DNA of 64,000 nucleotides from Terrabacter aerolatus. Its GTDB lineage: Bacteria > Actinomycetota > Actinomycetes > Actinomycetales > Dermatophilaceae. Position 1 is the first letter of the stretch. Each line of letters begins with the position of its first letter. Both the position numbers and the translations under genes were made by a program. The stretch covers positions 1 through 64,000 of the forward strand of contig NZ_BJYX01000002.1 in NCBI RefSeq assembly GCF_007991735.1, in the 5' to 3' direction. Shown here one piece after another: positions 29,061-38,977 of the stretch. The notes below the pieces were generated by a model. It saw nothing but the letters and a program-made list of their open reading frames with translations. It was not told the origin of the DNA and ran no database searches.

Positions 29061-29922
29061 GCGAGAGCCAGTCGTTCCACCCGTTGTGGAGCACGAGCCA
29101 GGCAATGAGGCCGTACCCGGCCTGTCCCGGATGGGCGCGGTCGGGGCTCGCGGCGAGATCTGCCATCCACTGGTCGTGGGTGGCGAGCGGGCGGAAGCAG
29201 TCGACGTAGGTGATGCCACGGCGTGAGCACACGTCGGCCTGCGCCTCGGCGAGGGCCTCGATCTTGCGGTTCATCTCGACGTCGAGGGTCGGCGTCAGGC
29301 CGACGACGAAGACGCCGATCCCGGCGTTGGTCGCCTCGTCGAGGACGTTGGCGAGGTTGAGCCGGGAACGGGCCATCGTCATGCCGGTGAGGACGTCGTT
29401 GGTGCCGACGTTGAGCACGAGCCGACGCTCCGTGCGGCCCTTCCAGCGGGGGTGGCACTCGGACGCCCAGCGCGACACGATGTCGCCCGAGGTGTTGCCG
29501 CGCACGCCGAGGTTGTAGGCGGTGAGGTCGAGGTCGGGATGCTGCGTGCGGGCGACGACGCGACCGACCCAGCCCAGGCCCTTGGGGTCGCCGTAGCCGG
29601 CCGTCAGGGAGGCGCCGAGGAAGACCATGCCGACGTCGCGGATGCCCTCGGCGACGGTGAACTCGGCACTCGGGGCGTAGTAGGGGTCCTCGGCGGGCCC
29701 TGCCGGGGAGGACGCCGAGTCCGCGGGGCCCGACCCCTCGGCGGGGGCGACGGGAGCGCTCGGCGCGGGAGCGGGCGTCACGGCATACCGCCCCGGGGTG
29801 TCGTTGGTGAAGCGGGTGTGGGACGAGGGGTAGGCGGGCCCCACGCCGTAGGGCTCCCTCGGGCCGTCGGGGTTCGTCTCGGCGGTGTGGCCTCGGTCGC
29901 CTCGGTCGCTGCGGTCGCTCAC
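29053..29922 (-). CDS. SGNH/GDSL hydrolase with Pro/Ala-rich N-terminus
   Basis: A 289-residue protein. The first 90 residues are disordered (Pro, Ala, Ser). The SGNH domain (about 95-289) follows, with FLGASLTAGYGDPKG (GAS in place of GDS), GVRGNTSGDIV, LNVGTNDVLTG and catalytic DRAHPGQAG. There is no signal peptide, so it is probably cytoplasmic. GTG 29922 is 4 nt after the stop of the small DUF6104-like gene, so the two form an operon. It is distinct from the SGNH protein at 16.3 kb. Confidence 0.85.
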   Translation of the reverse strand: MSDRSDRGDRGHTAETNPDGPREPYGVGPAYPSSHTRFTNDTPGRYAVTPAPAPSAPVAPAEGSGPADSASSPAGPAEDPYYAPSAEFTVAEGIRDVGMVFLGASLTAGYGDPKGLGWVGRVVARTQHPDLDLTAYNLGVRGNTSGDIVSRWASECHPRWKGRTERRLVLNVGTNDVLTGMTMARSRLNLANVLDEATNAGIGVFVVGLTPTLDVEMNRKIEALAEAQADVCSRRGITYVDCFRPLATHDQWMADLAASPDRAHPGQAGYGLIAWLVLHNGWNDWLSLS

Positions 29923-29926
29923 GTGC

Positions 29927-30103
29927 TCAGTCCTCGTCGTCGTCCAGTCGGGCGAGCCACGTCGCGAGTCGCTCGACCGGCACCTCGAACTCGGGGTTGA
30001 GGTCGACGAACGTGCGCAGCTGCTCGGCGAGCCACTCGAAGGTGACGTCCTCCTCGCCGCGCCGGGCCGCCAGCTCCTCGATGCCCCTGTCGGTGAAGTA
30101 CAC
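29927..30103 (-). CDS. DUF6104-like 58-residue acidic protein
   Basis: A 58-codon gene starting (V)YFTDRGIEELAARRGEEDV and including FEWLAEQLRTFVDLNPEFEV. It ends in an acidic DDDED tail. This matches a small, highly conserved actinobacterial family (DUF6104) of unknown function. GTG 30103 lies 6 nt after TAACCT on the minus strand, so the mRNA is probably leaderless, and no Shine-Dalgarno is present. It is followed by the SGNH gene after 4 nt. Confidence 0.85.
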   Translation of the reverse strand: MYFTDRGIEELAARRGEEDVTFEWLAEQLRTFVDLNPEFEVPVERLATWLARLDDDED

Positions 30104-30109
30104 GATGGG

Positions 30110-30115
30110 AGGTTA
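30110..30115 (-). promoter_or_regulatory. -10 element of the DUF6104-like/SGNH operon
   Basis: TAACCT on the minus strand, 6 nt before GTG 30103. Confidence 0.5.
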
Positions 30116-30209
30116 TCGCGTGGCGGGGTGGGGCTCGTGGAGGCGGGCCGGGGAGGTGCCCCCGATCTCGGGCCGGGGACGACGAGCAGGTATGCCGTCA
30201 CGGCCGAAC

Positions 30210-30250
30210 GCAGCGAGGGACCCCACCGTCGTGGTGGGGTCCCTCGCTGC
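30210..30250 (-). terminator. Terminator of kgd
   Basis: A perfect 18-bp stem (30210-30227 with 30233-30250) with a 5-nt loop lies 30 nt after the kgd stop. It is the strongest hairpin in the window. Confidence 0.85.
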
Positions 30251-30280
30251 GATGGGGGGCGCCGGTGACGCCGCCCGCGG

Positions 30281-33200
30281 TCAGCGCCCGAAGGCGCGTT
30301 CCATGAGCTCGGCCTGCTCGGCGGCGTGCTTCTTCGACGAGCCGGTGGCGGGCGACGCCGCGGCCTTGCGTGCCACGACGCGCCACGGCCGGGTCTCGCC
30401 GAGGTCGCAGAGGTCCTCGTGCAGCCACTGGGCCATGAGCGGCCACGCGCCCTGGTTGCGGGGCTCGTCCTGCACCCACACGAGCTCGGCGCCGGGGTAC
30501 TTCGCTGCGGCGTCGACGATCTCCTGCTCGGGGATCGGGTAGAGCTGCTCGACGCGGACGACGGCCGTCGAGGTGTCGCCGCGCTTCTCCCGCTCGGCGT
30601 CGAGCTCGTGCACGATCTTGCCGCTCGCGAAGAGCACGCGTGTGACGTCCTTGGTGACGCCGTCGTGGTCGGGCAGGACCGGGCGGAAGCCGCCAGCGGT
30701 GAAGTCCTCGACCGAGCTCGCGGCCGCCTTGCTGCGCAGCATCGACTTCGGGGTGAAGACGACGAGCGGCGTGCGCGGGCGGGCGTAGGCCTGACGACGC
30801 AGCAGGTGGAAGTAGCTCGCCGCGGTGGAGGGGTAGGCGACCGTCATGTTGTTCTCGGCGCACAGCTGGAGGTAGCGCTCGATGCGCGCCGAGCTGTGGT
30901 CGGGACCCTGGCCCTCGTAGCCGTGGGGGAGGAGCAGCACGACCGAGCTGCGCTGGCCCCACTTCTGCTCGGAGCTGGAGATGAACTCGTCGACGATCGT
31001 CTGTGCCCCGTTGCCGAAGTCGCCGAACTGGGCCTCCCAGAGCACGAGGGCGTCGGGACGCTCGACGGAGTAGCCGTACTCGAAGCCCATCGCGGCGTAC
31101 TCGGACAGGAGCGAGTCGTAGACCCAGAAGCGGGCCTGGCCCTCCCCGAGGTAGAGCAGCGGGGTCCACTCCTCCGCGTTGTTCTTGTCGATGAGCACCG
31201 CGTGCCGCTGGACGAACGTGCCCCGGCGGCTGTCCTGACCTGCGAGGCGGATCGGGGTGCCCTCCTTGAGGAGGGTGCCGAAGGCGAGCAGCTCGGCCAT
31301 GGGCCAGTCGATGCCGCCCTCGTGGACCATCTGGGCCCGCTTGTCCATGAGCTGCTTGAGCTTCGGGTGGATCGTGAAGCCCTCGGGCGGGTTCGCGAAC
31401 GTCTCGCCGATGTGGACGATCTCGCTGGCCGGGACACCGGTCTCGGTGGCCGAGCGCACCGGCGCCTCGTCGTCCTGGACCTGCGCGGTCGGACGCTCGA
31501 GACCGGCGTTGTCCGGGGCGTCCGAGTCACGGTCGCCGACGGTCGCCGCCGGGGCGGTCTGGGCCTTCTTGGCCTCCCGCGTCTCGACGAAGACCCGCTC
31601 CAGCTGCTGCTGGTAGTCCCGCAGCGCGGCCTCGGCGTCCTCGACGCTGATGTCGCCGCGGCCGATGAGCGACTCGGTGTAGAGCTTGCGGACCGATCGC
31701 TTGGCCTCGATGAGGTTGTACATGAGTGGCTGCGTCATCGACGGGTCGTCACCCTCGTTGTGACCACGGCGGCGGTAGCACACCATGTCGATGACGACGT
31801 CCTTGTTGAACTCCTGGCGGAACTCGTAGGCCAGCTCGGCCACGCGCACGCAGGCCTCGGGGTCGTCGCCGTTGACGTGGAAGATCGGCGCCTGGATCAT
31901 CCGGGCGACGTCCGTCGAGTACACCGACGAGCGCGAGCTGCTCGGCGAGGTCGTGAACCCGACCTGGTTGTTGATGACGACGTGGATCGTGCCGCCCGTG
32001 CGGTAGCCGCGCAGCTGCGAGAGGTTGAGCGTCTCGGCGACGACGCCCTGGCCGGCGAAGGCCGCGTCGCCGTGCAGGAGCACGGGCAGCACGGTGAAGG
32101 ACTCGCCGGCGAGGTTGAGGCGGTCCTGCTTGGCCCGGACGATGCCCTCGAGCACCGGGTTGACGGCCTCGAGGTGGCTCGGGTTGGCGGCGAGGTAGAC
32201 CTTCGTCTTGCTGCCGTCCTCGGAGACGAACTCGCCCTCGGTGCCGAGGTGGTACTTGACGTCGCCGGAGCCCTGGACCGACTTCGGGTCCTGGGTGCCC
32301 TCGAACTCGCGGAAGATCTGGCCGTAGGACTTGCCTGCGATGTTGGCGAGCACGTTGAGCCGGCCGCGGTGCGGCATGCCGATGCAGACCTCGTCGAGGT
32401 TCTCGCCCGCGGCGCGGCACAGGATGCGGTCGAGCAGGGCGATGACCGACTCGCCGCCCTCGAGCGAGAAGCGCTTCTGCCCGACGAACTTCGTCTGGAG
32501 GAACGTCTCGAAGGCCTCGGCGGCGTTGAGCCGGCGCATGATCCGCATCTGCTCGTCGCGGTTGGCCTTCTCGTAGGGCCGCTCGACCTTGTTCTGGATC
32601 CACTTGCGCTGCTCGGGGTCCTGGATGTGCATGTACTCGATGCCGACGGTGCGGCAGTACGAGTCACGCAGGATGCCGAGGATCTTGCGCAGCTTGAGGA
32701 ACGGGTAGCCCCCGAAGCCGCCGGTGGCGAACGTCCGGTCGAGGTCCCACAGCGTCAGGCCGTGCGTCGTGACGTCGAGGTCGTGGTGACGGCGCTGCTT
32801 GTACTCCAGCGGGTCGGTGTCGGCCATGAGGTGGCCGCGCACGCGGTACGCGTGGATGAGCTCCTGCACCCGGGCGACCTTGTTGATGTCGTCGTCGTGC
32901 GAGGAGTCGATGTCCTGGATCCAGCGGACCGGCTCGTAGGGGATGCGCAGCGACTCGAAGATCTCGTCGTAGAAGCGGTTGTCGCCGAGGAGCAGCTGGT
33001 GGATGATCCGCAGGTAGTCGCCGCTCTGGGCGCCCTGGATGATCCGGTGGTCGTACGTCGAGGTGAGCGTGAGGATCTTGCTCACGGCGTTCTTGTTGAG
33101 GGTCTCGTTGCTCGCGCCCTGCCACTCGGCGGGGTAGTCGAGGGCGCCGACGCCGATGATGGCGCCCTGCCCCTTCATGAGGCGGGGCACCGAGTGGACG

Positions 33201-34225
33201 GTGCCGATGCCGCCGGGGTTGGTCAGCGAGATCGTCGTGCCCTGGAAGTCCTCGACCGTCAGCTTGTTGGCGCGGGCCTTGCGGACGATGTCCTCGTAGG
33301 CGGTCCAGAAGTGGACGAAGTCCATCTCCTCCGCCGACTTGATCGAGGGGACGACGAGGGTGCGGGTGCCGTCGTCCTTCTGCAGGTCGATGGCCAGACC
33401 GAAGTTGACGTGGGCGGGCCGCACCAGGGCGGGCTTGCCGCCGACCTCGGTGAAGCCGTTGTTCATCTCGGGCATGAGCGCCAGGGCCTTGACCATGGCG
33501 TAGCCGATGAGGTGGGTGAAGCTGACCTTGCCGCCACGCGAACGGGCCAGGTGGTTGTTGATGACGACGCGGTTGTCGATGAGCAGCTTGGCCGGGACGG
33601 CGCGCACGCTCGTCGCGGTCGGGACGGTGAGGGAGACCTCCATGTTGGCCACGACGCGCGAGGGCGCGCCGCGCAGCGGGGTCACGACGTCCTCGTTGAC
33701 CGGTCCCGTGCCCTTGACGGCCGGCATGTCGCGCGGCTTCGGCGCCTCGGCGGCCGGCTCGCCCTTCGGCTCGGTCCTGGGCTCGACCTTCGCCGCCGGG
33801 GGTGTGGCCGCAGGAGCGGCGGCAGCAGTCGTTGCCGCAGGCGCGGTCTGGGGAGCAGCCGCAGCCGCGACCGCGGGGGCGACGTGCACCTTCGCCGCGG
33901 GAGTGGCGGCGGCGCCACCGTTCGAGGCCCCGTTCGAGGCCCCGTTCGAGGCCCCGTTCGAGGCCCCGTTCGAGCCGTTGGACGGGGCGCTCGTCGCCGG
34001 TGCCTTCGTCGTGGTCGCGGCACCCGTGGCACCCGTCGCACCCGTTGCCCGGCGCGCAGCCGCGCCCGTGTCGCCGTCGCCCGGCCGGTAGTCCTCGAAG
34101 AACCCCCACCAGGCCTTGTCGACCGAGGTCTTGTCGGTCAGGAACTGCTGGTAGAGCTCGTCGACGAGCCATTCGTTCGGCCCGAATGCTGCAATCGGGT
34201 CACCGGACGTGGACTGATCGGACAC
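30281..34225 (-). CDS. kgd: Multifunctional 2-oxoglutarate decarboxylase/dehydrogenase E1-E2 fusion
   Basis: Kgd (SucA/OdhA) combines the ThDP-dependent E1 of 2-oxoglutarate dehydrogenase with an E2-like acyltransferase domain. The 1314-residue product starts with the E1 targeting segment [16 protein letters not shown] (about 14-29). A Gly/Asn/Ala/Pro linker follows (about 50-155), then the acyltransferase (about 165-400) with [15 protein letters not shown], then E1 with [13 protein letters not shown] and [18 protein letters not shown]. This layout is specific to actinobacteria, where the small protein GarA/OdhI inhibits the enzyme. GTG 34225. Confidence 0.97.
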   Translation of the reverse strand: MSDQSTSGDPIAAFGPNEWLVDELYQQFLTDKTSVDKAWWGFFEDYRPGDGDTGAAARRATGATGATGAATTTKAPATSAPSNGSNGASNGASNGASNGASNGGAAATPAAKVHVAPAVAAAAAPQTAPAATTAAAAPAATPPAAKVEPRTEPKGEPAAEAPKPRDMPAVKGTGPVNEDVVTPLRGAPSRVVANMEVSLTVPTATSVRAVPAKLLIDNRVVINNHLARSRGGKVSFTHLIGYAMVKALALMPEMNNGFTEVGGKPALVRPAHVNFGLAIDLQKDDGTRTLVVPSIKSAEEMDFVHFWTAYEDIVRKARANKLTVEDFQGTTISLTNPGGIGTVHSVPRLMKGQGAIIGVGALDYPAEWQGASNETLNKNAVSKILTLTSTYDHRIIQGAQSGDYLRIIHQLLLGDNRFYDEIFESLRIPYEPVRWIQDIDSSHDDDINKVARVQELIHAYRVRGHLMADTDPLEYKQRRHHDLDVTTHGLTLWDLDRTFATGGFGGYPFLKLRKILGILRDSYCRTVGIEYMHIQDPEQRKWIQNKVERPYEKANRDEQMRIMRRLNAAEAFETFLQTKFVGQKRFSLEGGESVIALLDRILCRAAGENLDEVCIGMPHRGRLNVLANIAGKSYGQIFREFEGTQDPKSVQGSGDVKYHLGTEGEFVSEDGSKTKVYLAANPSHLEAVNPVLEGIVRAKQDRLNLAGESFTVLPVLLHGDAAFAGQGVVAETLNLSQLRGYRTGGTIHVVINNQVGFTTSPSSSRSSVYSTDVARMIQAPIFHVNGDDPEACVRVAELAYEFRQEFNKDVVIDMVCYRRRGHNEGDDPSMTQPLMYNLIEAKRSVRKLYTESLIGRGDISVEDAEAALRDYQQQLERVFVETREAKKAQTAPAATVGDRDSDAPDNAGLERPTAQVQDDEAPVRSATETGVPASEIVHIGETFANPPEGFTIHPKLKQLMDKRAQMVHEGGIDWPMAELLAFGTLLKEGTPIRLAGQDSRRGTFVQRHAVLIDKNNAEEWTPLLYLGEGQARFWVYDSLLSEYAAMGFEYGYSVERPDALVLWEAQFGDFGNGAQTIVDEFISSSEQKWGQRSSVVLLLPHGYEGQGPDHSSARIERYLQLCAENNMTVAYPSTAASYFHLLRRQAYARPRTPLVVFTPKSMLRSKAAASSVEDFTAGGFRPVLPDHDGVTKDVTRVLFASGKIVHELDAEREKRGDTSTAVVRVEQLYPIPEQEIVDAAAKYPGAELVWVQDEPRNQGAWPLMAQWLHEDLCDLGETRPWRVVARKAAASPATGSSKKHAAEQAELMERAFGR
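33920..33974 (-). repeat. 12-bp tandem repeat in the kgd linker
   Basis: GTTCGAGGCCCC (plus strand) is repeated 4.6 times and encodes Asn-Gly-Ala-Ser repeats in the linker before the acyltransferase domain. In-frame units mean the linker length can vary between strains. Confidence 0.9.
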
Positions 34226-34264
34226 GACGAATGCGCCTCTTTCGTTGGCTGGGGTGCGTCTTTG

Positions 34265-34270
34265 CCTATA
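34265..34270 (-). promoter_or_regulatory. Putative -10 of kgd
   Basis: TATAGG on the minus strand, preceded by TG, lies about 40 nt before the kgd start in a locally AT-rich patch. Confidence 0.45.
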
Positions 34271-34380
34271 CAGGGGTCAAGCCTAGCCCCGAAGACACGG
34301 ATACCCGCCGTGGGCCCGGATGTCGATCCGGGTGTCCGGAGAGGCGTTCGTCACGTCGGCCGCCGCCGGTCCGTCACGGC

Positions 34381-35184
34381 TCAGGTGATGTCGGCGCGCA
34401 GCGTCCGCCACGTGCCCAGACCGGCCATGACCGCGGCATACGCCATGAGCACGAGGGCGCCGGCCCACCACGACAGCTGGTGGACCGGCTGCCCGTCGAA
34501 GCCGCTGCTCGTGGACTCGAGCATGGCGCTCGTGGCGCGGCTGGGCAGGTAGGGGGAGATGCTCTTGCCCCAGTCGGTCAGCGCGAGCACGAGGCCGAGC
34601 AGCGGCTCGACGATCCAGGCCACGGCGACCGAGATGAGCAGCGCGGCGACCTGGTTCGGGATGAGGATGCCGGCGCCGAGGCCGATGAGGGCCCAGAGCC
34701 CCAGGACGAGGAGCGACAGGGCGAGGGTGCGCCAGATCGAGGTGTCGGCGAACGGCGCGACGCCCTTGGAGGTCAGCACGACCGTGCCCGCTCCGACGGC
34801 CCCGGCGAGCGAGAGCACGCCGTAGAGGGCGCCGACGACGAGGAGCGAGACGACCTTGGCCGCCATGACCCGCCCGCGCCGGGGGAGGGCGAGGAAGGTC
34901 GCGGTGATCGTCTGGTGGCGGTACTCCGAGCCGATCGTCATGACCCCGATCGCCAGGGTGAGCAGGTAGCCGACCTGGAGGCCGCCGGTGAAGACGGCCT
35001 TGGCCAGGGCGGCGTCGGTGCGAGGTGCGGCGGCAGCCTGTGGCCCGCGCACCGCGTCGCTCGTGAAGACGAAGGCGAAGAGGACCGCGAAGGCCGCGCC
35101 GCTGACGAGCACGGCGATGGCCATGCCCCACCAGAGGCGCGTCGTGAAGAGCTTGCGCAGCTCGGCGCGCACCGCGGCGGTCAT
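34381..35184 (-). CDS. ABC-2 type transporter permease
   Basis: A 267-residue membrane protein. It opens with MTAAVRAELRKLFTTRLWWG, the usual cytoplasmic start of ABC-2 permeases, followed by six membrane helices. The conserved loop TIGSEYRHQTITATFLALPR is typical of drug/bacteriocin-type exporters. It overlaps its ATPase gene by 4 nt. Substrate not predictable. Confidence 0.9.
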   Translation of the reverse strand: MTAAVRAELRKLFTTRLWWGMAIAVLVSGAAFAVLFAFVFTSDAVRGPQAAAAPRTDAALAKAVFTGGLQVGYLLTLAIGVMTIGSEYRHQTITATFLALPRRGRVMAAKVVSLLVVGALYGVLSLAGAVGAGTVVLTSKGVAPFADTSIWRTLALSLLVLGLWALIGLGAGILIPNQVAALLISVAVAWIVEPLLGLVLALTDWGKSISPYLPSRATSAMLESTSSGFDGQPVHQLSWWAGALVLMAYAAVMAGLGTWRTLRADIT

Positions 35185-36284
35185 CGGGGCCTTCCGTCGT
35201 CGTCGGGCCGGCCGGCCGGCATCGCGGGCGTGGTCGACGCGCGGCGCTCGACGCGTTCGCCGGGCTCGCCGGACTCGACGGGCTCCGCGAGCAGCGCGGG
35301 GTCGATCGGTGGTCCGCTCGGGGGCGGCAGGTCGACGGGGAGGCCCCCCGACGGGCGGGCGTCGAGGTTGCGGTTGCGGTGCTCGTCCCTGTCCGTGAGG
35401 TTGAAGAAGAGCTCCTCGAGGTGCGTCTGCTCGCTGCGCAGCTCGTGGATGGCGACGTCGCTGGCGTGGGCCGCGTCGCCGACGACCGCGAGGTCCTCGG
35501 TCGTGACCTGTAGCCCGCGCCCCTTCGGGGCGACGCTCAGCCCGCGGTCCCGGAGCGCCTGCGTCAGGCGTTCGGGGTCGGACGTGCGGACGTACGCCGT
35601 GGGCTCGCCGCGCAGGTCGGCGACGGTGCCCTGGGCGACCCGCCGGCCGTTGGCGATGATGACGACGTCGTCGACGGTCTGCTCGACCTCGGAGAGCATG
35701 TGGCTCGAGATGAGCAGGGTGCGGCCCTCGTCGGCGAGGTGGCGCAGGAAGCCGCGCAGCCAGCGGATGCCCTCGGGGTCCAGGCCGTTGGCGGGCTCGT
35801 CGAGGATGATGACCCGGGGGTCGCCGAGCAGCGCGGCGGCGAGGCCGAGGCGCTGCCGCATGCCCATCGAGTAGCCTCCGGCCCGCTTGCGTGCGGCTGC
35901 CGGTATGCCGACGAGCTCGAGCAGCTCGTCGACCCTGGAGTCGGGGACCCCGGCCACGGCCGCCTGCACGCGCAGGTGGTTGCGCCCGGTGCGCCCCGGG
36001 TGGAAGTTCGTCGCCTCGAGCGCGGACCCGACGACGGTGAGGGGGTTGGCGATCTCGGCGTAGCGGTGCCCGTCGATGGTCGCGGTGCCGTGCGTGGCGC
36101 GCACGAGCCCGAGCAGCATGCGCAGGGTCGTGGTCTTGCCGCTGCCGTTGGGGCCGAGGAAGCCGGTGATGCGCCCCGGCTCGACGTCGAAGTCGAGCCC
36201 GTCGACGGCGGTGAAGGAGCCGAACCGCTTCGTCAGCCCGCGCACCTCGATGCGCCCGGTGAACTCCGGTCGTCCGTGCACCAC
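35181..36284 (-). CDS. ABC transporter ATP-binding protein
   Basis: A 367-residue ATPase. Walker A is GFLGPNGSGKTTTL, the signature is GYSMGMRQRLGLA, Walker B is VIILDEPANGLDPEG, and the switch His is in LLISSHML. The domain covers about residues 8-240. A DUF4162-like part follows (to about 305), then a 60-residue Pro/Arg/Asp tail. It forms an exporter with the permease encoded 4 nt overlapping downstream. GTG 36284 is chosen because GGAGGG lies 6 nt upstream. Antibiotic or lipid export is common in the family but not shown here. Confidence 0.9.
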   Translation of the reverse strand: MVHGRPEFTGRIEVRGLTKRFGSFTAVDGLDFDVEPGRITGFLGPNGSGKTTTLRMLLGLVRATHGTATIDGHRYAEIANPLTVVGSALEATNFHPGRTGRNHLRVQAAVAGVPDSRVDELLELVGIPAAARKRAGGYSMGMRQRLGLAAALLGDPRVIILDEPANGLDPEGIRWLRGFLRHLADEGRTLLISSHMLSEVEQTVDDVVIIANGRRVAQGTVADLRGEPTAYVRTSDPERLTQALRDRGLSVAPKGRGLQVTTEDLAVVGDAAHASDVAIHELRSEQTHLEELFFNLTDRDEHRNRNLDARPSGGLPVDLPPPSGPPIDPALLAEPVESGEPGERVERRASTTPAMPAGRPDDDGRPR

Positions 36285-36417
36285 CGTGATCCCTCCCTCG
36301 TCCCGCGCGCGGGCCGCAGGCCCCCGCCGTGATGCGCTCAACTCAACCACACGGCATACCCCGTCCACACGCAGGTGGCGAAGGTGGCCCGGACCGCCGT
36401 GGACTCGAGGTTCTCCT

Positions 36418-36423
36418 TATAGT
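36418..36423 (+). promoter_or_regulatory. -10 element of the CNNM operon
   Basis: TATAGT is the closest match to the TATAAT consensus in this region. It lies 9 nt before the ATG of a 25-codon leader ORF. A clear -35 is not seen. Confidence 0.55.
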
Positions 36424-36432
36424 TGGGCCACC

Positions 36433-36510
36433 ATGACCTTCCCTCGCGACCAGGTCCCGACCGCCACGGTCGGCTCTGCCGTCCCGGCCCGACGGGCGGT
36501 CCTCCGGTGA
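36433..36510 (+). CDS. Possible 25-residue leader peptide upstream of the CNNM genes
   Basis: ATG 36433 opens a 25-codon frame (starts MTFPRDQVPTAT, ends ARRAVLR). Its TGA overlaps the GTG start of the first CNNM gene (GTGA). It would begin at or near the transcription start. It is rich in Pro and Arg. Leader peptides with Pro codons control Mg2+ transporter genes in enterobacteria, and CNNM/CorC proteins are linked to Mg2+. The ORF and its coupling are visible. A sensing role is speculation. Confidence 0.4.
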   Translation: MTFPRDQVPTATVGSAVPARRAVLR

Positions 36511-37910
36511 CCGAATGGCTGCTCGTCCTCGGTGCGGTGCTGCTCACCGCGGGCACGGCGCTGTTCGTCGCCGCCGAGTTCTCGCTCGTCGCCATCGACC
36601 GGCCCACGGTCCAGCGCGCGATCGACGAGGGCGACGCGCGGGCGCGGGTCGTGCTCCAGTCGCTCAAGCAGCTCTCGACCCAGCTGTCGGCCGCCCAGGT
36701 CGGCATCACCCTGACGACCCTCGTCGTCGGCTACCTCGCGCAGCCCTCGATCGGTGTGCTCGTGGCAGGTCCGCTCACGAGTCTCGGGCTCGGGGCCGGA
36801 GCCGTCGACGCGCTCTCGAGCGGGCTGGCCCTGCTCATCGCGACGATCTTCTCCATGGTCTTCGGGGAGCTGCTCCCTCAGTTCCTCGGCATCTCGGCGC
36901 CGCTCGCCACCGCGAAGGTCGTGGCCCTGCCGGTCCGCGTCTTCGCCGTCATCGCCAAGCCGCTCATCGTCGTGCTCAACGGCTCGGCCAACGGGTTCCT
37001 CCGTGCGCTCGGCATCGAGCCGCAGGAGGAGCTGTCGGGCGCACGCACCCCGCAGGAGCTCGCGAGCCTCGTCCAGCGGTCGGCCGAGGCCGGGACGCTC
37101 GACGTCACGACCGCGCGCATGCTGACCCGGTCGCTCGGCTTCGGGGAGCGCACGGCCGACGACGTCATGACGCCCCGGGTGCGCTGCACCGGCATCCACC
37201 GCGACGAGTCGGCCGACGACGTGCTGCGGCTGTCGCGGCGCACCGGTCACTCGCGCTTCCCGGTCCTCGGGGAGGACTGGGACGACATCGACGGCGTCGT
37301 CCACGTCAAGAAGGCGATGGCGGTCCCGCACGAGCGGCGCAAGGACGTGCCGGTCTCGGCGCTGATGTCCGACCGCCTCGTCGTGCCCGAGACGATCCGG
37401 CTCGACCCGCTGCTGCGCGAGCTGCGCGAGGGCGGTTTCCAGATGGCCGTCGTCGTCGACGAGTACGGCGGCACGTCGGGCATCGTCACCCTCGAGGACG
37501 TCGTCGAGGAGATCGTCGGCGAGGTCTCCGACGAGCACGATCGCAGTCGTCAGGGCGGACGGGAGCTCATCGACGGGTCGTGGACGGTGCCCGGTCTCTG
37601 GCGCCCGGACGAGGTGCGTGACGCCTTCGACGCGGACGTGCCGGACGGGACGACGTACGAGACGATGGGCGGCTTCGTCATGACGAGCCTCGGCCGGGTC
37701 CCCGTCGTCGGCGATGTCGTGCGCGTGCCCGGCTGGCGCATCAACGTCGTCGGCATGGAGGGCCGCCGGGTGGACCGCCTGCGCTTCGTGCCCGACCCGG
37801 AGTCCTTGCCGCCCGGGTCCGCCGACGACCGAGACGGCGTGCCGGCCTCGGCGTCCGCCGGACCGGGTGGGCGTGTGCCGTCGGCCGAGCGGTCGGGGGA
37901 GCCCTCGTGA
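36507..37910 (+). CDS. CNNM/CorC family (hemolysin-like) membrane protein
   Basis: A 467-residue protein of the CNNM/CorC/TlyC family, tied to Mg2+ or Co2+ export. The DUF21 membrane domain (about 1-185) includes LFVAAEFSLVAIDR and AQVGITLTTLVVGYL. A CBS pair (about 205-335) ends near VVVDEYGGTSGIVTLEDVVE, and a CorC_HlyC domain (about 350-430) follows. GTG 36507 places the first helix right at the N-terminus, as usual, and overlaps a short leader ORF. The next gene, a paralogue, overlaps by 4 nt (GTGA). Confidence 0.93.
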   Translation: MTEWLLVLGAVLLTAGTALFVAAEFSLVAIDRPTVQRAIDEGDARARVVLQSLKQLSTQLSAAQVGITLTTLVVGYLAQPSIGVLVAGPLTSLGLGAGAVDALSSGLALLIATIFSMVFGELLPQFLGISAPLATAKVVALPVRVFAVIAKPLIVVLNGSANGFLRALGIEPQEELSGARTPQELASLVQRSAEAGTLDVTTARMLTRSLGFGERTADDVMTPRVRCTGIHRDESADDVLRLSRRTGHSRFPVLGEDWDDIDGVVHVKKAMAVPHERRKDVPVSALMSDRLVVPETIRLDPLLRELREGGFQMAVVVDEYGGTSGIVTLEDVVEEIVGEVSDEHDRSRQGGRELIDGSWTVPGLWRPDEVRDAFDADVPDGTTYETMGGFVMTSLGRVPVVGDVVRVPGWRINVVGMEGRRVDRLRFVPDPESLPPGSADDRDGVPASASAGPGGRVPSAERSGEPS

Positions 37911-38944
37911 GCGGCCCCTGGGTCTACGTCGTCTCGGTGTTCCTCCTGCTCGGCAATGCCTTCTTCGTCGGTGCGGAGTTCGCTGCCATGGCGGTGCGGC
38001 GCTCGACCCTCGAACCGCTCGCCGACGCCGGGAGCAAGCGGGCGCAGTCGTGCCTGCTCGCCCTGGAGCGTCTGGGATCCATGCTCGCGACGGCGCAGCT
38101 CGGGATCACCGTCTGCTCGGTGGGGCTCGGCGCGCTCGCCGAAGCGGCCCTGCACCACCTGCTCGAGCCGGTCTTCGCCGGGTGGGGACTGTCCGACGCG
38201 TGGGCGAGCGGCGTGGCCCTCGCGCTCGCGCTGCTCATCGTGTCGTACCTGCACGTCGTCGTCGGGGAGATGATCCCCAAGAACCTCGCCATCGCAGGCC
38301 CGGACCGCGCCGCGCTCGTGCTCGTGCCGCCGCTCTTCTTCATCGCCAGCGCCCTGCGCCCGATCATCCATGCCATGGAGACCGTCGCGAAGTCGCTCGT
38401 GCGCCTCTTCCGCGTCGAGCCCAAGGACGAGATCACCTCGGCCTTCACGGTCGAGGAGGTGGCCCACATCGTCGGCGAGTCGAGGCGTGAGGGGCTCATC
38501 GAGGAGGAGCGCCACGGTCTCGTCGCCAAGACGCTCGAGTTCTCCGACAAGCGCGCCCGCGAGGTCGCCGTCGACGTGCGGTCGCTGACGACGGTCGGAC
38601 TCGGCGCCACCCCCGCCGACATCGAGCGTCTCGTCGCCAAGCAGGGGTTCTCGCGCTACCCCGTCCGCGACGCCGCCGGTGAGATCGCCGGCTACCTCCA
38701 CCTCAAGGACATCCTCTACGCCGACGACGAGCGGCACGAGCAGCCGATCCCGCCCAAGCGGGTGCGGCGCCTCGCCACGGTCCGCGAGGACGACGACATC
38801 GAGGACGTGCTCGCCACGATGCAGCTGACCGGCGCCCACCTGGCCCGCGTCATCGACGGAGACGCCACGGTGACGGGCGTCGTCTTCCTCGAGGACGTCC
38901 TCGAGGAGCTCGTCGGCGAGGTCACGGACACGACGCAGCGCTGA
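37907..38944 (+). CDS. CNNM family membrane protein lacking the CorC domain
   Basis: A 345-residue paralogue of the preceding protein. The DUF21 domain (about 1-180) has NAFFVGAEFAAMAVRRSTLE and QLGITVCSVGLGALAE. Two CBS motifs follow (about 205-335), ending VVFLEDVLEELVGEVTD. It stops right after the second CBS, so the CorC_HlyC domain seen in its partner is absent. The pair is in one operon, and the two may form heterodimers, since CNNM proteins are dimers (inference). Confidence 0.92.
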   Translation: MSGPWVYVVSVFLLLGNAFFVGAEFAAMAVRRSTLEPLADAGSKRAQSCLLALERLGSMLATAQLGITVCSVGLGALAEAALHHLLEPVFAGWGLSDAWASGVALALALLIVSYLHVVVGEMIPKNLAIAGPDRAALVLVPPLFFIASALRPIIHAMETVAKSLVRLFRVEPKDEITSAFTVEEVAHIVGESRREGLIEEERHGLVAKTLEFSDKRAREVAVDVRSLTTVGLGATPADIERLVAKQGFSRYPVRDAAGEIAGYLHLKDILYADDERHEQPIPPKRVRRLATVREDDDIEDVLATMQLTGAHLARVIDGDATVTGVVFLEDVLEELVGEVTDTTQR

Positions 38945-38977
38945 GCCGCCGTCGCGCGATGGAGCAGCACGTCGCGC

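Noticed and set aside
30326-34552. A 1408-codon plus-strand frame opposite kgd
   Set aside because: Antisense shadow of kgd with the same composition bias and no recognisable domain.
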